Below, piece after piece: positions 44,413 through 54,400 of a DNA stretch of 64,000 bases. The stretch is from the NCBI GenBank assembly GCA_017441265.1, contig JAFRYE010000005.1:1-64000 (forward strand), written 5' to 3'. Position numbers and translations under genes: made by a program. Source of the stretch: Lachnospiraceae bacterium (GTDB taxonomy: Bacteria > Bacillota > Clostridia > Lachnospirales > Lachnospiraceae). The notes under the pieces are model-generated. The model was not told the DNA's origin, made no database searches, and saw nothing but the letters and a program-made list of their open reading frames with translations. How positions within the stretch are numbered: the first letter of the stretch is position 1; the number at the start of each line of letters is the position of its first letter.

Positions 44413-44470
44413 TTGCATACATATAATTAATATGTTAATATGATGGTTGGTTTGATATTCAATATGTTAA
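44413..44470 (+). promoter_or_regulatory. Promoter/operator region of the NRPS locus
   Basis: An AT-rich block in an otherwise GC-rich setting. TTGCAT (44413-44418), a 17-base spacer and TAATAT (44436-44441) form a likely promoter. Two identical decamers AATATGTTAA lie at 44429-44438 and 44461-44470, 32 bases (about three helical turns) apart, one overlapping the -10 and one just downstream. The first sits in a TTAA-TATG-TTAA palindrome. This looks like a paired repressor site. The remaining leader to the ATG at 44612 has no recognised riboswitch; no regulator gene lies in the cluster. Confidence 0.5.
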
Positions 44471-44611
44471 CGTTTTAAAAACTACGTTATATAAATTTGG
44501 TTTCGCTTTAGGTGATCTGTCGAAATCATAAAAACGCAACCGGAGATTCCGAAGGATCGGACGTCCCGGGAAGATCTCACGGGAGCGAGTGCGAAGAAAG
44601 GGAGAGAGTTT

Positions 44612-45304
44612 ATGTCGCAGTTGTTTTGTCTGCCATACGCCGGAGGAAGCGGCTGGATTTACCGGGACTGGTGCGATACGGCAGGAAGCGACTGGAGCAT
44701 TGTCCCGTTAGAGTATGCTGGACACGGAAAACGCTTCTCCGAAGACTGTTTTCAAAGCATTGAGGAGGCGGGACGGGATGCGGCTGCTTCGATCGCCGAA
44801 TCGCAGACGGGTGATTTTGTGATCTACGGGCACAGCATGGGAAGCCTGGTAGCGCTGGAAGCGGCGTATGTTTTGCAGGAAAAAAGCATCTTTCCGAAGG
44901 CGGTTATCGTGGCCGCGAACCGGCCGCCGCATCTTGCGTACAAGGACAAAGCGCTGGAAAAACTCACAAAAGATGAGCTGATGAGTGAAATTGCTTCCTT
45001 GGGACAGATGGAGAAGGAAGTGTTTGATAACAAAGATTTGTATGATATTATAGCAGACATTATGTATTCCGATATTCAAATGTTTCGCGAGTATAAAAAG
45101 GACTATTCCGGAAGCAAATTATGCATTCCGATGATGGCAATTTCGGGAAAGGAGGACAGAGAGACGCCGGCAGAAGACATGATGGAGTGGCAATACTATA
45201 CGACAGGACCATTTTCCGCGCATGTTTTTGAGGGAGATCATTTTTTTGCTTTTCACGACCGGGATTTTCCGGCGCATTTGGAAGCGTGTTTAAAAGTATT
45301 GTAG
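44612..45304 (+). CDS. Type II (editing) thioesterase of the NRPS locus
   Basis: A 230-residue alpha/beta-hydrolase of the GrsT/SrfAD type, which frees mis-primed carrier domains from stalled acyl groups. N-terminal LPYAGGSGWIYRDW, nucleophile elbow GHSMGS with S75, and the late EGDHFFAF with catalytic His are canonical; Asp is probably in SGKEDRETP. The start follows AAAGGGAGAG. First gene of the NRPS operon, 69 bases ahead of the free A-T protein. Confidence 0.92.
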   Translation: MSQLFCLPYAGGSGWIYRDWCDTAGSDWSIVPLEYAGHGKRFSEDCFQSIEEAGRDAAASIAESQTGDFVIYGHSMGSLVALEAAYVLQEKSIFPKAVIVAANRPPHLAYKDKALEKLTKDELMSEIASLGQMEKEVFDNKDLYDIIADIMYSDIQMFREYKKDYSGSKLCIPMMAISGKEDRETPAEDMMEWQYYTTGPFSAHVFEGDHFFAFHDRDFPAHLEACLKVL

Positions 45305-45373
45305 GAAAAGAAGTACGGGAAGTGTTATGAGTTGAAAAGGCAGATTGTCCGGGAAGGACAGAAAGGGGGTTGC

Positions 45374-47206
45374 ATGAGTGTCTTTTATGGACAGCCAAGA
45401 GCAACAAAAGGTGTTACTGTAATCAGTTTAATTGAGGAAAAGGCCGCTTTGTATCCGGAGAAAGAGGCGTTGAAGTGCAATGACAGAGTATTGTCGTATC
45501 GGAGTATGGTTTCCGCGGTAGACATGCTTGCTTCGTTGCTTCAGGAAAAAGGCGTAAAAAAAGAGGAGCCGGTCGGAATATACCTGGATCGGTCGGAGAA
45601 GATGGTTGTTGCCATTTTGGCGGTATGGAAGGCAGGGGGAGCGTATGTTCCGTTGGACCCCGCACATCCGAAGGAAAGAAACAAATACATCATCGAAAAA
45701 TCCCGGATCGGGGTGATCCTTTCGCAGAAGGAGTATGAGAACGATCTCGACTTCGCAGGAACGGTTATCTGTCTCGATCAGATCTGGGATTCTTTGTTGT
45801 GTGAGAAGCGAAGCGAGCCTGAAAACCGTATCGGAGGGGATAATCAGCTCGCTTATATTATTTTCACGTCCGGATCGACGGGCAATCCCAAGGGCGTGGA
45901 AGTCGAGCAGGAAGGTGTTGTCAACTATCTGCTGAGCGTGAGCGATAACCTTAAACTCACGGACAGCGCGAGAGGTCTCGCCGTTGTTACGATCACGTTT
46001 GACATCTCCATTTCCGAGCTGTTCCTGCCTTTGATCAACGGCGGAACGCTTGTAATTGCGGACAATGAGACTGCGAAGGACGGCGCCGCTATTTGCAGAG
46101 TATTTGAGAGCGAGCGCATTAATCTTTGCGGGTTCACACCGTCCACCGCATATATGCTGCTGGAGTCCGGTCTGGATGATCTGGATGGGATCAGTATGCT
46201 GATCGGCGGCGAGCCGTGGAGCATGAGCCTGGCGAAGCAGCTGCTTGAGCGCGGTTGTACCGGGTTGTGGAATGTGTACGGACCGACCGAGACGACGATC
46301 TATTCGACGATGTGTCAGATCCTTCCGTCGAATACATATATCCCGATCGGCGAGCCGATCGATCAGACGGACATCTATGTGCTGGATGCGAATATGAAGC
46401 CGGTTTCGGACGGATCGGAAGGAGACCTCTACATCGGCGGGATCGGTGTCGCGAGAGGCTATTACGGCAATCCGGAACTGACGGCGGAAAGATTTATCGC
46501 CAATCCCGTGGATCCCGAGAGAGGACGGATCTACAAGACGGGGGATATCGTCAAGATTATCGACGGAACACAGGTCGTTTACGTCGGAAGAAGTGATTTC
46601 CAGGTTAAGGTTCACGGATATCGGATTGAGCTGGGGGAGATCGAGGCGGCACTGGCCCGTAACGAGAAGGTTGCTCAGGCGGTAGTGGTCGTGACCGGCG
46701 GAGAGCAGGACGCGAAGATCCGCGCGTTTGTCAAAGTGAAACCGGATACGCAGCTCACGGCTGCGGAGCTGAAGGAGTTTGCTGAGGGGCAGGTGCCGTA
46801 CTACATGGTCCCGAACATTTTCACGTTCCTCGAAGAATATCCCATGACAGCCAACCGCAAAGTTGACCGCAAGGCATTGATGGCGATGGAAGCGGAGCCG
46901 GTTGCTTCGGAAAATGAGTTCGTCGCTCCGAGAAACGAATTCGAGGAGATCATCGCAGGTATCTGGGGGGATTTGCTGAATCTTGAGCAGGTGAGTGTGA
47001 AGGACGATTTTCTTGAGCTCGGCGGTCATTCTCTGCTTGCGAACCGGCTTGTGAACCGGATCAACAAGGAACTCGGAACAACGATCACGCTTGTTGAGTT
47101 TTTTTCCCGTCCGATGACGGTAGAGGAAATGGCAATGCTCGTGGAGGAGAACCTGCTTTCCGGCCTTTCCGAGGAGGAACTGGCGGAATTGATGCAGGCG
47201 GAGTGA
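45374..47206 (+). CDS. Free-standing NRPS adenylation-carrier (A-T) protein
   Basis: 610 residues. Adenylation domain about 20-505: A3 FTSGSTGNPKG (around residue 163), A4 TFDISISEL, A5 VYGPTETTIYS, A7 YKTGD, A8 QVKVHGYRIELGEIEA, A10 NRKVDRKAL. Carrier domain about 530-600 with phosphopantetheine Ser553 in LGGHSLLA. There is no condensation domain, so it should load and present the first building block to the N-terminal C domain of the large synthetase. By alignment to GrsA positions I read the pocket as D-I-S-G-L-G-V-I-Y-K: Asp235 is present, so an alpha-amino acid is expected, but I recognise no standard code. The ATG at 45374 follows AAAGGGGG; the frame extends 42 bases upstream to a TTG. 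Confidence 0.93.
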   Translation: MSVFYGQPRATKGVTVISLIEEKAALYPEKEALKCNDRVLSYRSMVSAVDMLASLLQEKGVKKEEPVGIYLDRSEKMVVAILAVWKAGGAYVPLDPAHPKERNKYIIEKSRIGVILSQKEYENDLDFAGTVICLDQIWDSLLCEKRSEPENRIGGDNQLAYIIFTSGSTGNPKGVEVEQEGVVNYLLSVSDNLKLTDSARGLAVVTITFDISISELFLPLINGGTLVIADNETAKDGAAICRVFESERINLCGFTPSTAYMLLESGLDDLDGISMLIGGEPWSMSLAKQLLERGCTGLWNVYGPTETTIYSTMCQILPSNTYIPIGEPIDQTDIYVLDANMKPVSDGSEGDLYIGGIGVARGYYGNPELTAERFIANPVDPERGRIYKTGDIVKIIDGTQVVYVGRSDFQVKVHGYRIELGEIEAALARNEKVAQAVVVVTGGEQDAKIRAFVKVKPDTQLTAAELKEFAEGQVPYYMVPNIFTFLEEYPMTANRKVDRKALMAMEAEPVASENEFVAPRNEFEEIIAGIWGDLLNLEQVSVKDDFLELGGHSLLANRLVNRINKELGTTITLVEFFSRPMTVEEMAMLVEENLLSGLSEEELAELMQAE

Positions 47207-47249
47207 GAAGGCATATCGGGGAAAAGCCCGCAGAGGGCAAGGGGGTTAA

Positions 47250-48566
47250 ATGGCACATATAGTACTGTTTACGCAGTGGACCGGGGGCGACGTGTACCCT
47301 TTTTTGAGGTACGGAAAACTCCTTCGGGAGATCGGTCACAGAGTCACGGTGTTGACTCATTGCGTGTATGAAGATAAAGCGAAAGAACTGGGACTGGAGT
47401 TTCATGCAATTGACACTCCGGAAGAATATGAGAACATCAATCGGGATCTGCACATGTTATCGGATCCCATCGGGAACAGAGAGGATTTTCTGCGTTTCTA
47501 TGCAACCTATCACGGAAAAGCACGTTTGCTTCGTGAGGTTCGTCTGATCGAGCAGGTCACTTCCGACGAGAGTATCGTGATCGCGAGGTACCGCTCCGGT
47601 ATCGCGGGACAGCTGGCGGCCGAGAAAAATCATCTTCGGTATGCGTCGATGATCCTGGCACCGAATTATTTTTCGCATATGGAGCTCCATGATCAAATGT
47701 TCGGCGCGGAGTTTTTAAAGGATATCAACGGGACCAGAGAAGAACTGGGCCTGCAGCCGGTGGAAAACTGGAAGGATTGGCTGTACTCGCCGAAGACGAT
47801 CCTCTGCGGGTGGCCGGAATGGTATGCGCAAAGGGATGAAACCTGGCCCGAAGGCGCGACGCCGATCGGCTTTCTGGAGGACCGGAAGGACGCGGAGACA
47901 GCGGACATTCCTGCGGAATCGCTGGCAACCGGGGATGAGATCGGCAGAAAGCACGTGCTCATCACGGGCGGAAGCAGTCGCATGGTGAGTTCCGACTTTT
48001 ACAAGACGGCGGTCGAAGCTGTGGCAAAGACCGATGCCGTCGGATATCTGGTCACTCCGTACAAGGAATATGTTCCGCAGCCGCTTCCGAAAAATATCCA
48101 CTGGATCACGTCAATCCCGCTGCGAAAACTGATGCGCGTGAGCGATCTGATCATTCACCACGGCGGAATGGGAACGATCAATGAGGCGATCGATTCCGCG
48201 CTGCCGCAGATCATCATGCCTCATTTGACGGACGGCCCGGACAATGCGGACCGGCTTGTGAAAATGGGCGTTGCTGTCAAATTTGCGCCGAAAAACTGGG
48301 ATGCTGAGAAGATCGCGGAGGCCAGCAAACGCGTGCTGGCAGACGAGACGAAGAGTGTTTGCGTTGCGTATCAAAAGAAAAATCAGGCGGATTACCGAAG
48401 CAACTTGTGGGCAAGGGTGATCAACCGACTCGGCTTTTTTGAAATGCGGGAGCGTTCCGCCGAAAACGGAGCGACCGCGGAGACATTTTCCGCTGCGGCG
48501 GGCAATGCGAAGGCAAGAATGCTCGAGTTGCTCAAGAAGAAACGCCTGGCAACGCAACATCACTGA
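47250..48566 (+). CDS. GT-B glycosyltransferase of the GT1/MGT type (first copy)
   Basis: 438 residues. GT-B fold with N-terminal TQWTGGDVYPFLRYGKLLREIGHRVTVLTH, i.e. the acceptor domain of UGT/MGT enzymes, and the C-terminal nucleotide-sugar motif IIHHGGMGTINEAIDSALPQIIMP, the bacterial version of the PSPG box. Such enzymes glycosylate antibiotics, sterols or rhamnolipid precursors. It lies between the loading protein and a second, clearly related copy, in the NRPS operon, so the peptide (or its lipid/sugar part) is the likely acceptor. The C-terminus has an Ala-rich extension. It contains one copy of the over-represented 9-mer. Confidence 0.9.
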   Translation: MAHIVLFTQWTGGDVYPFLRYGKLLREIGHRVTVLTHCVYEDKAKELGLEFHAIDTPEEYENINRDLHMLSDPIGNREDFLRFYATYHGKARLLREVRLIEQVTSDESIVIARYRSGIAGQLAAEKNHLRYASMILAPNYFSHMELHDQMFGAEFLKDINGTREELGLQPVENWKDWLYSPKTILCGWPEWYAQRDETWPEGATPIGFLEDRKDAETADIPAESLATGDEIGRKHVLITGGSSRMVSSDFYKTAVEAVAKTDAVGYLVTPYKEYVPQPLPKNIHWITSIPLRKLMRVSDLIIHHGGMGTINEAIDSALPQIIMPHLTDGPDNADRLVKMGVAVKFAPKNWDAEKIAEASKRVLADETKSVCVAYQKKNQADYRSNLWARVINRLGFFEMRERSAENGATAETFSAAAGNAKARMLELLKKKRLATQHH

Positions 48567-48595
48567 CAGTCATCGTCTCATAAGGGAGAAACAAC

Positions 48596-49981
48596 ATGGG
48601 TAACGTAGTAATAGTCACTCATTGGTTGGATGGGGATGTGATTCCGTTTGTCAGGATCGGGAAAGAGCTGAAGAGAAGAGGTCATGAGGTAACGCTGATC
48701 ACGCATTGCCATTTTGAGTCGATGGCGCAAAAGGCGGGCTTGAATTTCCGAGCATGGGACACGCCGGAGGAATACCGGATCCTTGTCGATAACATGCAGC
48801 AAAACAAGTCCGACAATTCTTCTGCGAATCATTATTCCTATTCCGAGAGTGAATTTCGTCAAAAGTACGAGAGTATCGAAGTAAGACTGAAGGAATATAA
48901 GATCATTTCTGAATGCTGTGACAAACCGAACACGGCAATTCTATGCAAAAACAGATCCAGCATTGCCGCCTATATGGTGGCGGAAAAACGCAGGCTGCCG
49001 CTTGCGACGGTCATGATGAACCCGACGGAAGTGGCAAGTATGCTTCTTTATGAACAGCTGGAAGGACACAACGATCTTCCTCGATTGAACGAATTGCGCG
49101 CAGACGTAAATCTGCCGGCCGTGGATTCATGGCTGCAATGGGAGAGCAGTGCCAAGATGACACTGGCTCTCTGGCCGCAGTGGTATGACGAGATCGACGA
49201 TCAATGGCCCGCTTCCATCGAGACGGTCGGATTCCCTTTTGAGGAGGGAAAAGATGTCTATCGAAGAGAAATCCCCGAAGATTTTACGAGTTGGTTGAAC
49301 CATAATCCGAACCCGATCGTCATAACGGGCGGAACGACCAAATGCATCAACGAAAGATTCTATACCAGCAGCATTGCGGCATGCGCGCTTCTCGGGCAGC
49401 CGACGGTTGTTCTGTCGCAGTACGACGAATTCCTTCCGAAGGAGCTGCCGCCGAATGTCAAACGGTACCGGTATTTGCCGCTTGATCAGATCATGTCGCA
49501 CGTTCGCGTGCTGATCCATCACGGAGGAATGGGTACGTTAACCGGTGCGCTGGCTGCCGGGATACCGCAGCTTATCCTGCCGTGTTACGTGGACAGGCCG
49601 TACAATGCGACGCTGATCAAAAAACTCGGTGCCGGTGATTATCTGCTTCCGGTCAATTGGCAGGCAGAGAAGATCGCCGAAATGGTGCGCTCACTGGAAA
49701 CGGCCGGCGTCGCGGACAACTGTTGCCGGTTTATCTCAAGGATGCAGGCCAATTGCGGAGTTTCCGTTGCGGCTGATCGCGTTGAACAACTCCTGAATAA
49801 CGATTCATACATTTACGGGATCAACCTCCGATATACGCCGGCGGTGAAACCCCGGGGCGAGTATGATCCGGATGCGCAGAAAAAGAGTTCCGTCGAAAAG
49901 TTGCAAAACTTAAGCAGCGAACAGCGGTCGAAGCTTTTGCTGAATCTGCGAAAACGCGGAAATGCGAACCGGACCGGCTGA
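48596..49981 (+). CDS. GT-B glycosyltransferase of the GT1/MGT type (second copy)
   Basis: 461 residues, paralogous to the preceding gene: N-terminal THWLDGDVIPFVRIGKELKRRGHEVTLITH and C-terminal LIHHGGMGTLTGALAAGIPQLILP occupy the same places. The two proteins also share DTPEEY in the first domain and a WPxWY segment before the linker. They are far from identical, so they probably add different sugars or act at different positions. The C-terminal 60 residues are basic and extra compared with simple MGTs. It starts 29 bases after the first copy, with AGGGAGAA ahead of the ATG. Confidence 0.9.
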   Translation: MGNVVIVTHWLDGDVIPFVRIGKELKRRGHEVTLITHCHFESMAQKAGLNFRAWDTPEEYRILVDNMQQNKSDNSSANHYSYSESEFRQKYESIEVRLKEYKIISECCDKPNTAILCKNRSSIAAYMVAEKRRLPLATVMMNPTEVASMLLYEQLEGHNDLPRLNELRADVNLPAVDSWLQWESSAKMTLALWPQWYDEIDDQWPASIETVGFPFEEGKDVYRREIPEDFTSWLNHNPNPIVITGGTTKCINERFYTSSIAACALLGQPTVVLSQYDEFLPKELPPNVKRYRYLPLDQIMSHVRVLIHHGGMGTLTGALAAGIPQLILPCYVDRPYNATLIKKLGAGDYLLPVNWQAEKIAEMVRSLETAGVADNCCRFISRMQANCGVSVAADRVEQLLNNDSYIYGINLRYTPAVKPRGEYDPDAQKKSSVEKLQNLSSEQRSKLLLNLRKRGNANRTG

Positions 49982-50021
49982 TGGCTTTACGGTGAGGAAG
50001 AAAACCAATTGCGGAGGAACA

Positions 50022-50756
50022 ATGAAAAAAGCATATCTTACGATTGATGACGGACCGTCTGTTGCACGCAGACAGAAAGTCGACGTATTGACCAAATACG
50101 GCATTCAGGCTGTATGGTTCTGCATGGGGATCGATATGGAAGCCCGGCAGGAGGATGCGCTGTACACGATAGAAAACGGTCAGATCATCGGAAATCACAG
50201 CTATAACCATCCGAATTTTTCGGAGATTGACCTCGAACAATGCGAACGGGAGATCGTTACGACGGATCGCATGATCGACGAGCTGTACCAAAAGGCCGGG
50301 GTGAAACGGCCGGTGAAGTTGTTTCGTTTTCCGTACGGAAACGAGGGCGTAAAACGCGGTTTTTTCGACGTGGCTTATACGGACGAGGAGCGGCAGAGGG
50401 TCGAACGGATCCAGAAGGTGCTGACGGATAACGGTTACACAACGTTCCCGTTTGAAAATATCACGTATCCGTACTATGAGCGTTTTCGGGAGACGAAGCG
50501 TGTGGACTGGCTTTGGACGTATGACACGATGGAATGGTGTGTGTTTCAGGAAAAGCCGCCGTATGGCGTGAAGACGATCGATGATGTCCTTGAGATGATG
50601 GAGATCGATTGGCCTGACCGCTGGATGGGCTTAAACTATCCGAACTCGGAAGAGATCATCGTGATCCATGACCATCCTCAGACATCGGACATGTTTGAGA
50701 CGATCATAAAAGCGCTGCTCGACAAGGGAGTCGAGTTCTGCAGGATTGTCGAATGA
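50022..50756 (+). CDS. NodB-type polysaccharide/sugar deacetylase
   Basis: 244 residues, no signal peptide, so cytoplasmic. The NodB homology motifs are present: TIDDGPS (D9-D10), the metal-binding HSYNHP (H59, H63), and RFPYG; the C-terminal motif appears as IVIHDHP. Family members remove N- or O-acetyl groups from amino sugars. Lacking an export signal and placed right after two glycosyltransferases, it plausibly de-N-acetylates a GlcNAc-type sugar added to the peptide. The ATG at 50022 follows GCGGAGG; the frame would otherwise extend into the previous gene. Confidence 0.9.
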   Translation: MKKAYLTIDDGPSVARRQKVDVLTKYGIQAVWFCMGIDMEARQEDALYTIENGQIIGNHSYNHPNFSEIDLEQCEREIVTTDRMIDELYQKAGVKRPVKLFRFPYGNEGVKRGFFDVAYTDEERQRVERIQKVLTDNGYTTFPFENITYPYYERFRETKRVDWLWTYDTMEWCVFQEKPPYGVKTIDDVLEMMEIDWPDRWMGLNYPNSEEIIVIHDHPQTSDMFETIIKALLDKGVEFCRIVE

Positions 50757-50778
50757 ATGATGAAGAACGGAGGAAAAT

Positions 50779-51417
50779 GTGGTCAGAGTTAGATTGCTTC
50801 ACGTGGATGACTTTGATGCCGGAGACTACGAACAGTTTCGCGCCATGACGTCCGGGGAAAAGCGGGCGAGGATCGACCGGTTTCGCTTTGAAGCCGACCG
50901 CAGACGATCGCTGCTGGGCGACGCGCTTGCGCGGACAATGCTTGCGGAAGTGACGGGAATTGCGGCGGACGCGCTGATCTTTCGGACGGACGAGTGTGGG
51001 AAGCCGTATGCGGAAAATGCGCCGGGTTCATTTTTCAACATATCGCACTCGGGGAATTGTGTTGCGTGTATTGTTGCCGACAAACCATGCGGCATCGACG
51101 TGGAGGAGATCGGCGAAGTCGATGACGACGTTGCGGAGAATTTTTATACGGCCGGAGAGAAGTTGATTCTGGCGGACGGTCCGGCGGAGCGTTTTTACGA
51201 AATCTGGACGGTGAAGGAAGCGTATTCCAAGAGGGATGGCCGGGGGCTCGGGCTGGATTCGCGAAGCTATGAGGCGGTCCGGGGAGAGGACGGTTACGCT
51301 GTGTTCGCCGGCGGAGAAAAAGTCGGTAAGGCCTTCGTAGCAAACCTGGAAGGCCGTTATATTGTGGCGTGTATTCCTGCTCCGGACGGAGAGATCGAAG
51401 CGGGAGTTGTATTATAA
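50779..51417 (+). CDS. 4'-phosphopantetheinyl transferase (Sfp type)
   Basis: 212 residues, the two-lobed Sfp class that activates NRPS carrier domains with the CoA-derived arm. Motifs: FFNISHSGNCVACIV, CGIDVEEIG (Mg-binding Asp) and WTVKEAYSKRDGRGL. The GTG start follows GGAGG. It is 28 bases ahead of the megasynthetase, whose two carrier domains and that of the loading protein it should modify. Confidence 0.93.
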   Translation: MVRVRLLHVDDFDAGDYEQFRAMTSGEKRARIDRFRFEADRRRSLLGDALARTMLAEVTGIAADALIFRTDECGKPYAENAPGSFFNISHSGNCVACIVADKPCGIDVEEIGEVDDDVAENFYTAGEKLILADGPAERFYEIWTVKEAYSKRDGRGLGLDSRSYEAVRGEDGYAVFAGGEKVGKAFVANLEGRYIVACIPAPDGEIEAGVVL

Positions 51418-51444
51418 CGAATAAAGAAGAGGAATAGTGCGTAA

Positions 51445-54400
51445 ATGACGGAAGAAGAAAAGAAGCGCCTGCTTTTGGAGAAGGTTTCGGCCCGAAAGAA
51501 GCAGGTTGTAATGGAAAAACCAAAGCGTCCGGAACTTGTACATCACAAGCGTGACAGCTTTCCGCTGTCGGATGTACAGAGAGGCATCTGGATGGATTAT
51601 CTGTTGGAATCGGACAGCGCAGTCTATAATATACCGTTTGCGTGCAAGATCAGGGGAGCCGTTGATCAGGAGGTGCTTAAGCAGAGCCTTCAGAGGATCC
51701 TCGACCGCAACGACGCTTGGCGCTGTGTTATCGTGAAAGAAGGAGACGAGACGGTTCAGAAGGTTTGCGAGAGCGCGAACCTTGACTACCGTTGGTTTGA
51801 CCTGCGGAAAAATGATGAGACAGATGTCTCAATCGCCGAAAAAGCAAAGGAATTTGTAAAGGAACCAATCGACCTGGAGAAGGGTCCGCTGGTTCGTTTT
51901 GCATTGTATCAGACCGAGGATAAGGTGTTCTATTTCATCCTTTCGGCGCATCATATCGTCTATGACGGCAGCTCGGAAAACATATTCTGCCGCGAGTTGA
52001 GCCGTGAGTACAACGCGATCCTAAACGGAGAGGAATCTTCTCTTGCGAAGCCGACGATCAGCTACGGAGACTATGCGATATATCGTGCGGAACTTGAGCG
52101 ATCGAGCGCGATACAGGAACAGCTCCGCTATTGGACGGAGGAGCTCTCCGGCGTTGAGACGGTTGAATTTCCCACGGATAAGATCCGCCCTTCCGTCCGG
52201 CACACCGAAGGCGGGATGCTTTATTTTTCGTTCGAGGAGTCGGTGGAGAAGGCGGTTTACGAGTATGCGAGGAAGCATCATTTTACGCCGAATGTCATTC
52301 TTTTCGCGGGAATGAGCTGTCTGCTGCACCTGTACTCGAGAAGCAACGCCGTTGTCATCGGAACGACGGTTGCGGACCGTGAGGACGAGCGCATTGAAGG
52401 ATTAATCGGCTGTTTTATCAACAACCTCGTCATTGTCAACGAGGTGACTGACGGAATGAGCTTTGATGAGATCGTTGCGAAGACGATGACAAAGCTGTTT
52501 ACGGCATACGACAACAAGGATGTTCCGCTTGAGCGGCTGGTGGAGGCGGTACAGCCGCCTCGCGACCTGAGCCGGACGGCATTTTATCAGGTCGGGTTCA
52601 CCTATAACCCGCGATCGAGAATGGAGCTCGTTCTGCAGGGGTGTGAGTGTGAGGAGTTCGGCCTCGGAGATCATCTCACGTTTACGGATGTGAATTTTCA
52701 GATTCACGATGACGAGAATTCCATCGGCGGATTTGTCGAGTACAACAGCAGCATTTACAACAGGGATACGATCTTCCGCATCCTGCAAAACTATCAGTTG
52801 TTGTTGACGCGTTTCATCGAAAGTTCCGCGCGGCCCATCGGTGAGATCGAGGTTGTGACCGATTCGGAAAAGCAGACCATTCTGACAGAATTCAATGATA
52901 CCAAGGTGGAGTACTCCGCAGAGAAGACGATCGTCAACCTCTTTGAAGAGCAGGTCGGGCGGACCCCCGACGAAACCGCGATTGTGTTTGAAGACCGGTC
53001 ACTCTCCTATGCGCAGTTGAACGAAAATGCGAACCGGCTGGCGTACCGCCTCCGCAATCTGGGGATGAAACCGGATGATTTTGCGGTGATCATGGCGGAA
53101 CGAAGCCCGGAGATGATCGTCGGGATGTACGGTGTGCTGAAAGCCGGCGGAGCCTACGTCCCGGTGGACCCGGAGTATCCGGAGGAGCGGATCCGCTATA
53201 TGATCGAGGACTGTCACCCGAAGGTGATCCTGACCTACGGGGAGGGCGTTTCGGCCGGGGAATGGCCGGAGATCACGACGATCCGCCTCGAGGATGTCGC
53301 TCATTTTCCGAATGCGGCGGAAAATCCTGCGCCTGTCGCGGAACCGCATAATCTCGCATATTGCATCTATACGTCCGGAACTACAGGCAACCCCAAGGGT
53401 GTCATGATCCAGCATCGCAACGTGGTGAATTATGTCTCGCGCTCGGAGAAGAGCGTGATGGCGTACGCGTTCCGGCAGAACCTGAAACGTTTTGTATCCG
53501 TGACCAATATGATCTTCGATATCTTTGTCACGGAGGTTATCCTGACGCTGTGCAACGGCTTGACCGCGTATATCGCAAACCGGGAGCAGCAGAACGATCT
53601 TCAGAGATTCGAACAGTTGATCAAGGAAAATGATATTCAGATCCTTCAGACGACCCCGAGTCGGATCAAGGGCATGTTCGCTCAGGATCCGGAGACGAAG
53701 GTGTTTTCCGGTATGAGATATATCATGCTCGGAGGAGAGGCCGTCGGGGCGGATGTCGTCCGGAAGCTGAAAGAGTCTTCCGGTGCTTTGGTGGAAAATG
53801 TGTACGGGCCGTCGGAGACGACGGTCTGGTCGACGTGCCTTTCTATCGAGGAAGATTATCAAAACATACCGGTCGGATATCCGATCGCCAATACGCAGGT
53901 GTATATCGTGCAGGGCGAAACCATGTGCGGTATCGGCATCCCCGGCGAATTGTGTATCGCGGGAGACGGCCTTGCCAGAGGATACCTGAACAAGCAGGAG
54001 CTCACGGCTGCCAAATTCGTTAAGAATCCGTACGGCGAGGGGCGGATGTACCATACGGGAGACCTGGCGAGATGGCTGCCGGACGGAAAGATCGAGTATC
54101 TGGGACGGATCGACGATCAGGTCAAGGTGCGCGGATTCCGCATCGAACTCGGGGAGATCGAGAGCCGAACCCGCGAGTTGTCGTTCATTAAGGATTGCGC
54201 CGTTTTGGTCCGCGAGGATCGTTCGGGGGAGAAAGCAATCCATGCATATCTGGTGGGAGACGGAAAGATCGATCTTTCGGAAGTGCGGGATGCGCTGGCG
54301 AGGGTTTTGCCGGACTACATGATCCCGACGCATATGATGCAGATCGAGTCGATCCCGGTGACGAAAAACGGAAAACTGGACCGCCGTGCGCTGCCGGAGA

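Noticed and set aside
44471..44611. T-box or other riboswitch ahead of the NRPS operon
   Set aside because: No conserved T-box sequence, specifier stem or terminator/antiterminator pair could be found in the leader.
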